Counted from the stretch's first letter, positions 1-9,473 are shown. The stretch is 64,000 nucleotides of DNA from Microlunatus parietis (GCF_013407955.1 NZ_JACCBU010000001.1:2232001-2296000); one strand, 5' to 3'. A program made the numbers and translations. Notes: generated by a model from the sequence alone, not told the origin.

Positions 1-1468
1 AATTCTCGCGGACCAGATGGCGCGGCGTGGCAAAGAAGATCGCGGCCACCGAGGCGATCAGGATCACCCCGGCCGGCAGCAGCAGGGCGTCGGCCATCGC
101 GGCGGCGAAGCCGGCCCGGAGCGGCTCGGGCAGCTGCGTCGCCGTCTCCGCCAGACCGCCGTGGCCACCGGACACCTGCGGCAGGTGCGTCGCGAGCCCG
201 CTCTGCATCAGCGCGGCTATGCCCGCCGAGCCGAGCACCGAGCCGACCTGCCGGGTCGTGTTGTAGACACCCGCGCCCGCACCGGCCCGCTGCGGCGGCA
301 GGTTCCGGGTCGCCGAGGTGCCGAGCGGCGACCACATGAACGAACTGCCCAGGCCGAGCAGCGTGATCGGCAGCAGCAACTGCCAGAGCGGGGCGCCCGG
401 GACCATCACCCGGCTCAGCCAGACCAGCGACACCGCGACGGTGAACGTACCGAATCCGGCCAGGTAGCGCGGATGCATCCGGTCGGTCAGCCGGCCGACG
501 AACCGGGCCAGCACGATCGACATCACCGCCATCGGCACCATCAGCAGCGCGCTCTGGGTCGGCGTGAAGCCGAGCACCGACTGGGTGTAGAGCATCAACG
601 GGAAGCCCATCGCCGTGACGGCGAAGCCGACCGCACCGATGCCGACGTTGGCCAGCGAGAAGTTGCGGTCACCGAACAGCCCGAGCGGGACCAGCGGCTC
701 ACCGGCCTGCTTCGCCTGCCAGACCACGAAGACGGCCAGCACCACGATGCCGACGATGATCAACAACCAGACCGAGATCGGCCCGATGATCATTCCCCAG
801 TGGTACGTCTGCCCTTCCTGGATCCCGAACACCAGGCAGAACATGCCGACCGCACTGAGCACGACGCCGACCAGGTCGAACCGGTGCCGGTGGGTCTCCA
901 GCCGCGGCACCAGCCGCCCGGCCAGCACGAAGCCGACCACCCCGACCGGGACGTTGACGAAGAAGATCCACTGCCAGCCGGGCCCGTCGATCAGCAGACC
1001 ACCCGCGATCGGCCCTACCAAGGTGGCGATCCCGGCCACCGCACCCCACAGGCTCATCGCGCGGCCGCGCTGGTCGGCCGGGAAGATCCTGGTGATCACC
1101 GCCATCGTCTGCGGCGTCATCATCGAGGCGCCGAGGCCCTGCAGCACCCGGGCGATGATCAACTGCTCGATCGTCCCGGTCAGGCCGCACCACAGCGAGG
1201 CGAGCGTGAAGACGACCAGGCCGGCCTGGTAAAGATTCTTCGGCCCGAACCGATCACCCAGCCGCCCGGTGATCAACAACGGCACGGCGTACGCGAGCAG
1301 GTAGGCGCTGGTCACCCAGACCACCAGGTTCACGTCGGCGTCGAAGTGTCTCATGATCACCGGCGTCGCCACCGAGACGATCGTGGAGTCGACCAAGATC
1401 ATGAAGAAGCCGAGCACCAGGGCCCAGAGCGCCCGCCACGGCTTCGCCTCCGGGTCGCCGGGATTCAC
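1..1468 (-). CDS. DHA2-type MFS drug efflux transporter (3' end outside window)
   Basis: This is an integral-membrane, proton-driven multidrug exporter of the EmrB/QacA (14-helix) type. About 489 codons are visible and the gene runs off the window. The first helix is followed by VDSTIVSVATP, the DHA2 signature, and then by GRLGDRFGPK (loop 2-3 motif A), QGLGASMMTPQ and GPIAGGLLID (motif C). The GTG start lies in the last codons of padR (GTGA overlap), so the two genes are translationally coupled and the PadR protein presumably controls the pump. The substrate cannot be read from the sequence. Confidence 0.9.
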   Translation of the reverse strand, partial: MNPGDPEAKPWRALWALVLGFFMILVDSTIVSVATPVIMRHFDADVNLVVWVTSAYLLAYAVPLLITGRLGDRFGPKNLYQAGLVVFTLASLWCGLTGTIEQLIIARVLQGLGASMMTPQTMAVITRIFPADQRGRAMSLWGAVAGIATLVGPIAGGLLIDGPGWQWIFFVNVPVGVVGFVLAGRLVPRLETHRHRFDLVGVVLSAVGMFCLVFGIQEGQTYHWGMIIGPISVWLLIIVGIVVLAVFVVWQAKQAGEPLVPLGLFGDRNFSLANVGIGAVGFAVTAMGFPLMLYTQSVLGFTPTQSALLMVPMAVMSIVLARFVGRLTDRMHPRYLAGFGTFTVAVSLVWLSRVMVPGAPLWQLLLPITLLGLGSSFMWSPLGTSATRNLPPQRAGAGAGVYNTTRQVGSVLGSAGIAALMQSGLATHLPQVSGGHGGLAETATQLPEPLRAGFAAAMADALLLPAGVILIASVAAIFFATPRHLVREN

Positions 1469-2055
1469 TGCCGGCGCAGATCGTGGATCGGATAGTTCGG
1501 CCATTCCACGTCCTTGCTCTTGATGCGTTCGATCAGGCTGCCGACCCAGTCCAACTCGGCCTGTTTGGTGTGCAGCAGGTATTTCCAGGAGAGCCAGTAC
1601 ACCTCCGGCACGGCATCGACCCCGGCGCGGTCGAGTGACTCGGTGACCTCGGCCAGCTCGGCGGCGAGCGCCGCGGCGTACTCACTGAGGAGATCGATCA
1701 CCTGCTCGCGAGGCAGGTTGTGCGCCTCGTCCAGGGCGATCAGGAACTGGGGATACTCGTTCACCGGTGTCCGCAGCATCTCCGTCACCCGCGCCTGCAG
1801 CCGTCGCAGCCCCGCCTCGGTCAGCGCGTAGCGGGTCCGTTCCGGCCGGTTGCCGGCTCGATCGATGCCGGTGGCCCGGATCAACTCGGCCTCGGCCAGT
1901 CGCTCGACCGTGTGATACAGCGAGCCGGGGCGGACCTTGACCAGCCGGTCCTCGCCGCGCTCGACCAGCGTCTGGAACATCTCGTACGGGTGCATCTCGC
2001 GCTCCGCCAGCAGCGCCAGCAGCATCACCGCCAGCGGCGTCAGCTGTCTCGCCAC
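1465..2055 (-). CDS. PadR-family transcriptional regulator
   Basis: A 196-residue regulator with the PadR winged helix at residues 5-80 (LTPLAVMLLALLAEREMHPYE, then GSLYHTVERLAEAELI). A helical C-terminal half probably mediates dimerisation and ends in a Trp-rich stretch (VYWLSWKYLL). It starts at a GTG behind GAAGGTGAG and overlaps the downstream efflux gene by 4 nt. PadR proteins usually repress themselves and an adjacent exporter until a phenolic or drug ligand binds. A perfect inverted repeat 34 nt upstream of the start is the probable operator. Confidence 0.92.
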   Translation of the reverse strand: MARQLTPLAVMLLALLAEREMHPYEMFQTLVERGEDRLVKVRPGSLYHTVERLAEAELIRATGIDRAGNRPERTRYALTEAGLRRLQARVTEMLRTPVNEYPQFLIALDEAHNLPREQVIDLLSEYAAALAAELAEVTESLDRAGVDAVPEVYWLSWKYLLHTKQAELDWVGSLIERIKSKDVEWPNYPIHDLRRQ

Positions 2056-2087
2056 GACCCACTCACCTTCGGTTACTCCAGATCAAT

Positions 2088-2103
2088 TATTCCAAGTGGA
2101 ATA
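2088..2103. promoter_or_regulatory. Inverted repeat, probable PadR operator
   Basis: TATTCCA-AG-TGGAATA has seven-base perfect arms. It sits in an AT-rich island between padR (minus) and the divergent SnoaL-like gene (plus). Position and symmetry suit autoregulation by PadR; this is inference. Confidence 0.55.
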
Positions 2104-2203
2104 TATGCGCCCGCGGCCGGCGGATCAAACCCGGCAGCCCCTTGTCACACCGGGGGCCGACGCTTCGTCAGGACTGGGGAGAGCCGGAGGAACGGAGAGG
2201 ACC

Positions 2204-2632
2204 ATGGAGGCCGTGAACGCGGAGATCGAGGCGCTGCTCGAGGAGCGGGGCCGAGCGGCGTGGGACAAGGATCTGGACCGGCTGATGGCCGTCTTCGCGC
2301 CCGAGGTCGTCTACTTCGACATCGTGCCGCCGCTGCGCTACACCGGCGCCGCCGCACTGCGCGATCGCTTCGCGGACTGGTTCGGCCGCTGGCAGAGTCC
2401 GATCGGGCAACAGGTGCAGGAGTTGGAGATCCTGGCGACGCGCGAGGTGGCCGCCGCCCACATGCTGGTCCGGGCCAGCGGGACGTTGCTGAACGGCCGA
2501 GAGGTCGACTACTTCGTCCGGGTCAGCGACAGCCTGCGCCGCGGTTCCGCCGGCTGGCTGATCACCCACGAGCACGTCTCCGTCCCGGTCGACCTGGCCA
2601 CCGGCAGCGCGGTGATCGACCTGCGTCCCTGA
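2204..2632 (+). CDS. SnoaL-like / NTF2-fold protein
   Basis: A 142-residue cytosolic protein with the NTF2-like cone fold typical of SnoaL-like proteins. The N-terminal helix pair MEAVNAEIEALLEERGRAAW is followed by DLDRLMAVFAPEVVYFDIVPP and a C-terminal sheet ending in WLITHEHVSVPVDL. The ATG is chosen over longer in-frame alternatives because GGAGAGG lies just before it and the family motif begins there. It is divergent from padR and shares its operator region. These proteins can be isomerases, hydrolases or ligand carriers; the substrate is unknown. Confidence 0.85.
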   Translation: MEAVNAEIEALLEERGRAAWDKDLDRLMAVFAPEVVYFDIVPPLRYTGAAALRDRFADWFGRWQSPIGQQVQELEILATREVAAAHMLVRASGTLLNGREVDYFVRVSDSLRRGSAGWLITHEHVSVPVDLATGSAVIDLRP

Positions 2633-2769
2633 CCGCAGTCGACGGAGAGATCCCGGCCGGGTATGAGCCCGTTGCGGAATGGTGCGCAAGCGCGTTGCAG
2701 GGTCGGATCAGGGCCAACTGCCGGGCGGCCCACCGTCGAGCGCGGAAGGTCTGCCCGCGTCCTGGCCCA

Positions 2770-4152
2770 GGTGACACAAATCTGCAACGGAACAGGTAAC
2801 GCAATCGATTTCAGGCGGCGGGCTCAGACGGTCGTCGCAACAACGGTCTTGGGAGGTTGTTGTGGCGGTCGATGCTGGAGTGCGGGCGCGGGTGTTGGCG
2901 TTGGTGGCGGCGGGTGAGTCGTGTCGTGGTGCGGCGCGCCGGGTCGGGATTTCCTATCGGAGCGTGGTGCGGTGGGCCAATCTGGCCGGTATGGAGTTGC
3001 AGCCGGGCCGGATCGGCGGGATCGCTGGGGTCAGTGCGTTTCGGCGGTCACCGCGGGCGCGGCCTCCGCGGGTGCTGCCGGAGGGGGACTATCTGGCTGA
3101 GAACGGCCGGTTGACGCTGGCCGGGCGGGTGGTGATCGCGGTCCGGCTCCGGGACCAGTGGCGGCCTGCCGCGATCGCCCGGGCGTTGGGGGTGCACCGG
3201 TCCACGGTGAAGCGTGAGATCGAGGCCGGCAGCGTGGACGGTCGTTACCGGCCCAAGATCGCCCAGCGGCGGGCCGACGAGCGGCGGCGGCGGCCGAAGT
3301 CGGACCGGGTCAAGCTCAGGCCCGGGACCGAGTTGTGGGACGAGTTGATCGCCCGGCTGAATGCCAAGCAGTCACCCGAGCAGATCGCCGGCAGGCTGGC
3401 CCTGGACTTCGCCGGGCGTGACGCTATGCAGGTGAGCCACGAAACGATCTACCAGGCCCTCTACGTGCAGGGCGCCGGGGCGCTACGCCACGAACTGGCC
3501 GTGGAGAAAGCGCTGCGGTCGGGCCGGACCACCCGCCGGCCACGGTCCAAACTCGGACCACGGTCGAACCGGTCCTGGATCGGCACCGCCACCATCACCG
3601 CCCGCCCGGCCGAGGCCGAGGATCGGGCCGTGCCCGGTCACTGGGAAGGCGACCTGATCATCGGCGGCGGTAACCAACGCTCGGCGCTGATCACCCTGTT
3701 CGAACGCACCACCCGGTTCTGCCTGATCAGCCGGATCACCGTCCATGACGCCGCGACCGTGACCGACCGGCTCACCGAGATGGCCGCCCGGCTCCCGGCA
3801 GCGTTGTGGCGGTCCCTGACCTGGGACCAAGGCGTGGAGATGGCCGACCACGCCCGGTTCACCATCGCGACCGGTTGCCCCGTGTTCTTCTGCGATCCCC
3901 ACTCGCCCTGGCAACGCCCGACCAACGAGAACGGCAACGGCCTGCTCCGAGAGTTCTTCCCCAAAGGCACCGACTTCACCAAGATCACCGACGAGCAAGT
4001 CGCCGAAGCCGAACACCTCCTCAACACCCGCCCCCGCAAGATCTTGAACTACCAGACCCCCGCTGAGAAGCTTGCTCAACTAATCACTGTTGCGAAAGCA
4101 GCTTGAATCCGCCGGCCTTCGAGCAGTGGTTGCGTTGCAGATTTGTGACACC
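2770..4152 (+). mobile_element. IS30-family insertion sequence
   Basis: The element is bounded by imperfect terminal inverted repeats at 2770-2793 and 4129-4152, each 24 bp with two mismatches, beginning GGTG(A/T)CACAAATCTGC. A single full-length transposase gene lies between them. At 1383 bp it is the usual size for IS30 relatives. I see no convincing short target duplication at the flanks. The flanking 137 bp (left) and 231 bp (right) do not join into a recognisable interrupted gene. Confidence 0.85.
2862..4106 (+). CDS. IS30-family DDE transposase
   Basis: A 414-residue transposase. The N-terminal region carries two helix-turn-helix segments (GESCRGAARRVGISYRSVVRWA, about 18-38, and PAAIARALGVHRSTVKREI, about 100-120). 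The C-terminal DDE integrase core has GHWEGDLIIG, LTWDQGVEMADH and TNENGNGLLREFFPKGTDF, which carry the three acidic residues. The start is GTG behind GGGAGG. The frame is intact and both ends of the element are present, so it may be active. Confidence 0.95.
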   Translation: MAVDAGVRARVLALVAAGESCRGAARRVGISYRSVVRWANLAGMELQPGRIGGIAGVSAFRRSPRARPPRVLPEGDYLAENGRLTLAGRVVIAVRLRDQWRPAAIARALGVHRSTVKREIEAGSVDGRYRPKIAQRRADERRRRPKSDRVKLRPGTELWDELIARLNAKQSPEQIAGRLALDFAGRDAMQVSHETIYQALYVQGAGALRHELAVEKALRSGRTTRRPRSKLGPRSNRSWIGTATITARPAEAEDRAVPGHWEGDLIIGGGNQRSALITLFERTTRFCLISRITVHDAATVTDRLTEMAARLPAALWRSLTWDQGVEMADHARFTIATGCPVFFCDPHSPWQRPTNENGNGLLREFFPKGTDFTKITDEQVAEAEHLLNTRPRKILNYQTPAEKLAQLITVAKAA

Positions 4153-4383
4153 GCCTCCCGCCTGGACGGGTGCGAACCGGACAGGACGCACGGGTCGGAA
4201 GCCGCTCGCATTGAGGGCCCAGGTCGGCGCCATCCGGGTGCGGGCGCCGACGGTGCCGAATCCGCAACAGGCTCAACGCGCGGGGCGGAATGTCCAACAA
4301 ATATCGGTCGTCCGATTGCGGGTCGGCGGTTCGTAGTGGGGGTAGCAGGACCGAGAACGGTCCCCGACCCGAGGAGAACCACG

Positions 4384-5202
4384 ATGAACGATCAGGCCAA
4401 GCCAGCTGCCCGCCCCTTCCGATTCGGCGTCGTCGCCCCGATCACGTCCGACCTGGCGACCTGGCGCGACCGGGTGCGCCGGATCGCCGACAGCGGCTAC
4501 TCGACGTTGCTGATGCCCGACGTACCCACCTGGCAGCCGTCGCTCGGCCCGACCCTGGCCACCGCGGCTGCGCTCGCCGACCTGCGGATCGGCTCCTGGG
4601 TGTACGCGGCCGCGCTGCATCGGCCGGACGAGATGGCGTGGGAGGCCCACTCGCTCTCCGTGCTCACCGAGGGCCGGTTCGAGATGGGACTCGGCGCCGG
4701 CCGGCCCGGAATCGAGGTCGAGCTCGGTCGCCCGGCCGTCTCGGCGGCGGAACGGCGCGCCCGGATGCGCGAGACCGTGGCCTCCCTGCGGACCTTCGAC
4801 GGCCCGGAGCTGCACACGCCGGTCGTCATGGCGGTCAGCGGACCGAAGTCGCAGGCGCTGGCGCTCGAGGTCGCCGACGCGGTCACCTTCGTCCTTCCCG
4901 TGGACGACGATCGGGTCGAGACCACCCGCCGGGTCCGGGAGTTCGGCGCCCACCGGGACCTCGAGCTCGCCCAGCACGTCGCGGCCATCGGCGACCGGGT
5001 CGCCCCGTTCATGGCGCCGCCGGATCTCGACACGGCAGCACTCCGCGCCGCGGACTCGCTGGTCATCCTGCCGAGTGACCCGGCGGCCGCGGCCGAGGAG
5101 ATCCAGCGACGCCGCGAGGAGATCGGCTTCTCCTACTTCGTCTTCGGCGCCGACTTCGCCGAAACCCTCGCCCCGGTCGTCACCGGACTGGCCGGGAAGT
5201 AG
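4384..5202 (+). CDS. LLM-class F420/flavin-dependent oxidoreductase
   Basis: A 272-residue TIM-barrel enzyme of the luciferase-like monooxygenase class. The N-terminal strand FRFGVVAPI, the segment GYSTLLMPDVPTWQP, the conserved SVLTEGRFEMGLGAGRPG and the C-terminal SYFVFGADFAETLAPVV are typical of actinobacterial F420-dependent members. The ATG follows GAGGAGAACCACG. Such enzymes move hydride between F420 or FMN and a small molecule; the substrate is unknown. It lies just downstream of the IS30 copy and has no operon partner. Confidence 0.87.
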   Translation: MNDQAKPAARPFRFGVVAPITSDLATWRDRVRRIADSGYSTLLMPDVPTWQPSLGPTLATAAALADLRIGSWVYAAALHRPDEMAWEAHSLSVLTEGRFEMGLGAGRPGIEVELGRPAVSAAERRARMRETVASLRTFDGPELHTPVVMAVSGPKSQALALEVADAVTFVLPVDDDRVETTRRVREFGAHRDLELAQHVAAIGDRVAPFMAPPDLDTAALRAADSLVILPSDPAAAAEEIQRRREEIGFSYFVFGADFAETLAPVVTGLAGK

Positions 5203-5235
5203 GCAAGGCGTCGCCCTCTCCTTAGGCTGAGCCGC

Positions 5236-5941
5236 ATGAAGTAGCGCCGCGCGGCGGTCGATGATCTTGCCGAGGTGCACCGGATCCTGGCCGCTGACCC
5301 GGTTGGTCGAGGTGGCGCGGCGTTCCGAAGGGGCGTCGGTGCTGCAGGCGACACTCGACGATGACCGCCCGGAGGCTCGGGAGCGCTGTGCGGCTCACGG
5401 CTTCACCGCCGCGTTCCCGCTCTGGTCCATGACCCACGACGGCAGCACCTGGCCGAGCGCGACGCTGCCCGCACCGCTGCGGCTCGCGGCCTGGGACGAC
5501 CTGCCGCCCGGCGCCTTCCAGGCCGCATACGATTTGGCCTACGCCGACCAGCGCGTGGTCGAGCCACACAGCGCCGAGACCTGGGTCGGCATCCTGGCGC
5601 ACGACACCCTGTACCGCGACGTCACGGCCATCGCGCTGGCCCCGGACGGCCAGGTCGTCGGCTTCGCGCTCGCCTTCGGCCTCGGCGGCAACGCCGATCT
5701 CGGACCGATCGGCACCGTTCCACAGTGGCGCCGCCGCGGCGTCTCCGGCGCCCTGCTGGCCCTGGCGCTGTCCCGCTGCCGCGAGCGCTCACTCGCCCCG
5801 ATCACGCTCACCGTCGACGGCGCCAGCCCGACCGGTGCCCAGGATCTCTACCTGCGTGCCGGCTTCGTCGTCGCCCGAACGCATCACGCGCACACCCTCC
5901 ACCTGCGAGGCCGACCATCGGATAGTGCGTATCCGCTATAA
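5236..5941 (+). pseudogene. Decayed tandem-GNAT acetyltransferase gene
   Basis: A leaderless promoter (TAGGCT at 5223-5228, 7 nt before the ATG) marks the original start, but codon 3 is TAG. Reading on in that frame gives RRAAVDDLAEVHRILAADP, a typical N-terminal GNAT beginning. The sequence then jumps to the +1 frame, where LVEVARRSEGASVLQATLDD and the complete second GNAT domain follow (DLGPIGTVPQWRRRGVSGA acetyl-CoA loop, then LYLRAGFVVARTHHAHTLHL). The middle of the first domain, roughly 80 residues, is absent. I infer an internal deletion with frameshift plus a nonsense codon. The second domain remains open from about 5261 and might still be made from an internal start. Confidence 0.65.
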
Positions 5942-5942
5942 T
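5919..5942 (+). promoter_or_regulatory. Leaderless promoter with XRE operator
   Basis: CGGATA-gtgcg-TATCCG (5919-5935) is a perfect inverted repeat that abuts a consensus TATAAT (5937-5942), which lies exactly 6 nt before the XRE start codon. This is the arrangement expected for an autorepressed leaderless gene. Confidence 0.7.
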
Positions 5943-5948
5943 CTGGTC

Positions 5949-6275
5949 ATGAGTTCGGCTGAACTGATCCAGGCGGTACGCCGGCGCAAGGGACTGACCC
6001 AGAGCCAGCTGGCCCGGCGGGCCGGCACGACGCAGTCAGCCATCAGCCGCATCGAACGCGGCGTCGAGTCGCCGACGGTGGACCGGTTGGCCGACCTGCT
6101 CCGCGCCATGGGTGAGCACCTGGATCTCGGCTCCACGGCCATCGATCCCTGGGCCGACGAGGAGGATCTGGCCGCGGACCGGCGGCGCGGTCCGGCCGAC
6201 CGGCTCGCCGACGGCATCGCCCTGGCGACGTTCATCACCGAGCTCGCCGGATCCGCGCGGAAAGCGCCGGCGTGA
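5949..6275 (+). CDS. XRE-family helix-turn-helix regulator
   Basis: A 108-residue DNA-binding protein whose HTH_3 domain occupies residues 2-57 (LIQAVRRRKGLTQSQLARRA, then TTQSAISRIERGVESP), followed by an acidic tail (DPWADEEDLAADRRRGPADR). The ATG follows TATAAT at leaderless spacing. This architecture is the usual partner of a DUF6036/MNT-type nucleotidyltransferase. The next gene begins in a GTGA overlap and looks like exactly that partner, but with its middle removed. It is therefore probably an antitoxin-like autoregulator that outlived its partner. Confidence 0.88.
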   Translation: MSSAELIQAVRRRKGLTQSQLARRAGTTQSAISRIERGVESPTVDRLADLLRAMGEHLDLGSTAIDPWADEEDLAADRRRGPADRLADGIALATFITELAGSARKAPA

Positions 6276-6412
6276 CCGAGGTCCCACCAGCGCTGGATCC
6301 CGAACGCATCTTCGCCACGCTCGAACGACATCACCTGATCAGCATGAAGCGTGCCGCGGGTCGCCCGCGCGACCTCGCCGACATCTCCGCGCTCACCCCG
6401 GATGTGCGCTGA
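6272..6412 (+). pseudogene. Internally deleted nucleotidyltransferase remnant (46 codons)
   Basis: A short open frame coupled to the XRE gene by a GTGA overlap. Its first part, LDPERIFATLERH, matches the N-terminus of DUF6036-like nucleotidyltransferases. Its last part, LISMKRAAGRPRDLADISAL, matches their C-terminus. The full-length relative at 12835-13446 in this window has YDPRPLLASLHRA and LIAMRRAVGRPKDLRRAAEL at the same two ends, separated by about 110 residues that include the G-x-D-x-D catalytic region. The remnant keeps only the two ends, joined in frame. It cannot be an active transferase; whether the 46-residue peptide is made is unknown. Confidence 0.7.
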
Positions 6413-6430
6413 TCGATCAGTGGGTGTCGA

Positions 6431-6826
6431 TCAGTGGGCGTGATCGCCGCGGTAGAACTCGTACACCAAGCCGGTGCAGGTGACGATCCCGACGCCGAAG
6501 CCCAGCAGCATCAGCCACCAGCCGAACACCGGGCCGAGCACGATCAGCACCAGGGTCAGCGCCACGTACAGCGGCCAGATGCTCGACGGCGGGAAGAAGC
6601 CCAGCTCCCCCGCGCCCTCGGCGATCTCGCCGTCCTTCTTGTCCTCCGGCCGCTGGTCCATCCGGCGCGCGATCAGGCCGAGATAGCCGGTGATCATCAG
6701 CGCCAGGAAGAAGCACAGGGTCAGCGCGGCGGTGCCGGTCGGGTCGCGGCTCATCAGGTAGTAGATCGGGGTGACGATCAGGAGGAAGATCGCCAGGATC
6801 CCGAAGATCCACGCCTCGGTCTTCAT
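6431..6826 (-). CDS. ctaF: Cytochrome c oxidase subunit 4 (actinobacterial CtaF)
   Basis: A 131-residue membrane protein with four predicted helices ([78 protein letters not shown]). The soluble loop [22 protein letters not shown] between helices 2 and 3 is the hallmark of the actinobacterial small subunit of the aa3 oxidase. It overlaps the 3' end of ctaD by 4 nt and is the last gene of ctaC-ctaD-ctaF. Confidence 0.95.
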   Translation of the reverse strand: MKTEAWIFGILAIFLLIVTPIYYLMSRDPTGTAALTLCFFLALMITGYLGLIARRMDQRPEDKKDGEIAEGAGELGFFPPSSIWPLYVALTLVLIVLGPVFGWWLMLLGFGVGIVTCTGLVYEFYRGDHAH

Positions 6827-8589
6827 CGGTCTTCCTTCCCATCCTGATCGGCCCGCTGCTCCAGGACCTCGACCCGGCCCTCGTCCTCACCGGCATCGGT
6901 TCCGGCCTTGAGCAGCCGGCCGTCGTCGCTCGCGTTCTCCTCGTACTCCTCCAGCGCCAGCTCCGGATGGTGCAGGTCGAAGGCGGGCGACTCGGACCGG
7001 ATCCGCGGCAGCGAGACGAAGTTGTGCCGCGGCGGCGGGGAGGACGTCGCCCATTCGAGCGACCGGCCCCAGCCCCACGGGTCGTCCACGCCGACCAGCG
7101 GCGCCCGGCGCGACTTCCAGACGTTGTAGAGGAACGGCAGGATCGACGCGCCGAGCAGGAAGGCGCCGGCCGACGAGACCTGGTTCAGGATCGTGAAGCC
7201 CTCGGTCGGCAGGTAGTCGGCGTAGCGCCGCGGCATGCCCTCGGCGCCCAGCCAGTGCTGCACCAGGAACGTCGTGTGGAAGCCGATGAACAGCAGCCAG
7301 AAGTGGATCTTGCCCAGCGTCTCGTCGAGCATCCGCCCGGTGAACTTCGGCCACCAGAAATAGAAGCCGGCGAACATCGCGAACACGACCGTGCCGAACA
7401 CCACGTAGTGGAAGTGCGCCACCACGAAGTAGGAGTCGGACAGCTGGAAGTTCAGCGGCGGGCTGGCCAGGATGATGCCGGTCAGGCCGCCGAACAGGAA
7501 CGTGGTCAGGAAGCCGATCGCCCACAGCATGGGGGTGTCGAAACTGACACTGCCGCCCCACATCGTGCCGATCCAGTTGAAGAACTTCATCCCGGTCGGC
7601 ACCGCGATCAGGAACGTCATGAACGAGAAGAACGGTAGGTTCACCGCTCCGGTCACGAACATGTGGTGGGCCCACACCGCGATCGACAGCGCGGCGATCG
7701 ACAGGGTCGCGATCACCAGGCCGACGTAGCCGAAGACGGGCTTGCGGCTGAACACCGGCAGGATCTCGGTGATGATGCCGAAGAACGGCAGCGCGATGAT
7801 GTAGACCTCGGGGTGCCCGAAGAACCAGAACAGGTGCTGCCACAGCATCGGGCCGCCGGTGGCCGGGTCGAAGACCAGCGAGCCGAGCGTGCGGTCCGAC
7901 TCCAGCAGCAGTAGTGCCGCGGCCAGGATCGGGAACGCGATCAGCACCAGGATCGAGGTGACCAGGATGTTCCAGCAGAAGATCGGCAGCCGGAACATGG
8001 TCATGCCCGGGGCCCGCATGCACAGGATCGTCGTGATGAAGTTCACCGCGCCGAGGATGGTGCCGAGGCCGGCCAGGTAGAGGCCCATGATCCACAGGTC
8101 GCCGCCGACGCCCGGGGAGTTGATCGCGTCACTCAGCGGTGCGTACGCGAACCAGCCGAAGCTCGCCGCGCCGCCCGGGGTGAGGAAGCCGGACACCGTG
8201 ATCAGGCCGCCGAACAGATACAGCCAGTACGACAGCATGTTCAGCCGCGGGAACGCGACGTCCGGAGACCCGATCTGCAGCGGCATGATCGCGTTCGCGA
8301 AGCCGGCGAACAGCGGCGTCGCGAACAGCAGCAGCATGATCGTGCCGTGCATCGTGAAGAACTGGTTGAACGTCTCGTGCGAGACGTACTGCAGGCCGGG
8401 GAACGCGAGCTCGGCCCGGATCGCCAGCGCCAGCAGGCCGGCGAAGCCGAAGAACGCCATCGAGGTGATGAAGTACAGGTTGCCGATCACCTTGTGGTCG
8501 GTCGTGGTCAGCCAGGACCACGAGATCGTGCCGAGCCGGCGTCGTGCCGGCGAGATCTCGGCGTCGACGGTCCGTTCCGCCGTCGTCAT
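6823..8589 (-). CDS. ctaD: Cytochrome c oxidase subunit I
   Basis: The 588-residue catalytic subunit of the aa3-type terminal oxidase, which reduces O2 to water and pumps protons. The heme-copper core is recognisable from [21 protein letters not shown] (low-spin heme ligand), [17 protein letters not shown] (CuB His and cross-linked Tyr), [10 protein letters not shown] and [21 protein letters not shown] (heme a/a3 His pair). A charged cytosolic tail of about 60 residues follows the last helix, as in other actinobacteria. It starts 4 nt inside the end of ctaC (ATGA). Confidence 0.97.
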   Translation of the reverse strand: MTTAERTVDAEISPARRRLGTISWSWLTTTDHKVIGNLYFITSMAFFGFAGLLALAIRAELAFPGLQYVSHETFNQFFTMHGTIMLLLFATPLFAGFANAIMPLQIGSPDVAFPRLNMLSYWLYLFGGLITVSGFLTPGGAASFGWFAYAPLSDAINSPGVGGDLWIMGLYLAGLGTILGAVNFITTILCMRAPGMTMFRLPIFCWNILVTSILVLIAFPILAAALLLLESDRTLGSLVFDPATGGPMLWQHLFWFFGHPEVYIIALPFFGIITEILPVFSRKPVFGYVGLVIATLSIAALSIAVWAHHMFVTGAVNLPFFSFMTFLIAVPTGMKFFNWIGTMWGGSVSFDTPMLWAIGFLTTFLFGGLTGIILASPPLNFQLSDSYFVVAHFHYVVFGTVVFAMFAGFYFWWPKFTGRMLDETLGKIHFWLLFIGFHTTFLVQHWLGAEGMPRRYADYLPTEGFTILNQVSSAGAFLLGASILPFLYNVWKSRRAPLVGVDDPWGWGRSLEWATSSPPPRHNFVSLPRIRSESPAFDLHHPELALEEYEENASDDGRLLKAGTDAGEDEGRVEVLEQRADQDGKEDR

Positions 8590-9473
8590 CGCGCGCCTCC
8601 TGCTTCCGGAATGGCCGGGCCGTTCTTGTTGGCCGACTCGTTGCCCAGGGCCTCGCCGATGTTGCCGCGCTCGGCCAGCCCCTTCAGGTACGCGTTGTAC
8701 TCGGCCTCACTGACCACGTGCACGTTGAAGATCATCGCCGAGTGGTACGTACCGCAGAGCTCGGCGCACTTGCCGGCGTAGACCCCTTCGCGGGTCGGCG
8801 TCACGTCGAAACTGCTCGTCCGGCCCGGGATCACGTCGCGCTTGAACGCGAAGGACGGGATCCAGAACGAGTGGATGACGTCCGGCGAGCTGAGCTCGAA
8901 CCGGACCGACTGGCCGACCGGGAGGTAGAGGTCCGGCGACTGGTTGACCGTCCCGGCCTCCCACACGTTCTCCCCGACCGCCGGGTTGTCGGCCTCGTTG
9001 TAGTTGAAGGTCCAGGACCACTTCTGGCCGACGACCTTGATCACGTGGTCCGGCTTCTGCACCGGCGCCAGCACCTGGTCCTGGGCGAGCACCGTGTAGT
9101 AGAAGAGCACGCCGATCACCACGAACGGGGCGATCGAGTAGAAGATCTCCATCGGCAGGTTGTAGCGCTTCTGCTTGGGCGCCTCCGCGCTGCGCCGGCG
9201 ATACCGGACGGCGGCGTAGATGATCAAGCCCCAGACGCCGACACCCACCACGCCCGCGGCGATCCAGGTGCCGATCCACAGGTCGTGCATCACCGGAGCG
9301 CGGTCGCTCGCCATCACCGGGTAACCCAGCCGGGCCAGGTCCTCGACGCTCTCACAGCCGGTCAGCGCCACCAGGCCGAGGGCGGAGAGCGCGAGCAACG
9401 CACGCCGCGCGGCCGTCCCCGGGCGTCCAACGTGACGTCCTACTGGGGCAGGCCTGTTGCCAGTGCCACGCAC
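8586..9473 (-). CDS. ctaC: Cytochrome c oxidase subunit II, lipoprotein
   Basis: A 295-residue CuA subunit that takes electrons from the bc1 complex. A lipoprotein signal ends in VALTGC (Cys40). Two membrane helices follow ([20 protein letters not shown] and [19 protein letters not shown]). The periplasmic cupredoxin domain has [23 protein letters not shown] and the CuA motif [16 protein letters not shown] at 9473 is chosen as start, with AAAGGG upstream; longer in-frame extensions are antisense to the neighbouring gene. It is the first gene of the ctaCDF operon. Confidence 0.93.
   Translation of the reverse strand: MRGTGNRPAPVGRHVGRPGTAARRALLALSALGLVALTGCESVEDLARLGYPVMASDRAPVMHDLWIGTWIAAGVVGVGVWGLIIYAAVRYRRRSAEAPKQKRYNLPMEIFYSIAPFVVIGVLFYYTVLAQDQVLAPVQKPDHVIKVVGQKWSWTFNYNEADNPAVGENVWEAGTVNQSPDLYLPVGQSVRFELSSPDVIHSFWIPSFAFKRDVIPGRTSSFDVTPTREGVYAGKCAELCGTYHSAMIFNVHVVSEAEYNAYLKGLAERGNIGEALGNESANKNGPAIPEAGGAR

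Noticed and set aside
17..1495. Long plus-strand open frame opposite the MFS gene
   Set aside because: It is the antisense of a clear DHA2 transporter, with low-complexity Arg/Gln/His composition.
2765..4157. Target-site duplication for the IS30 copy
   Set aside because: Flanking 2-4 bp do not match convincingly at any plausible end.
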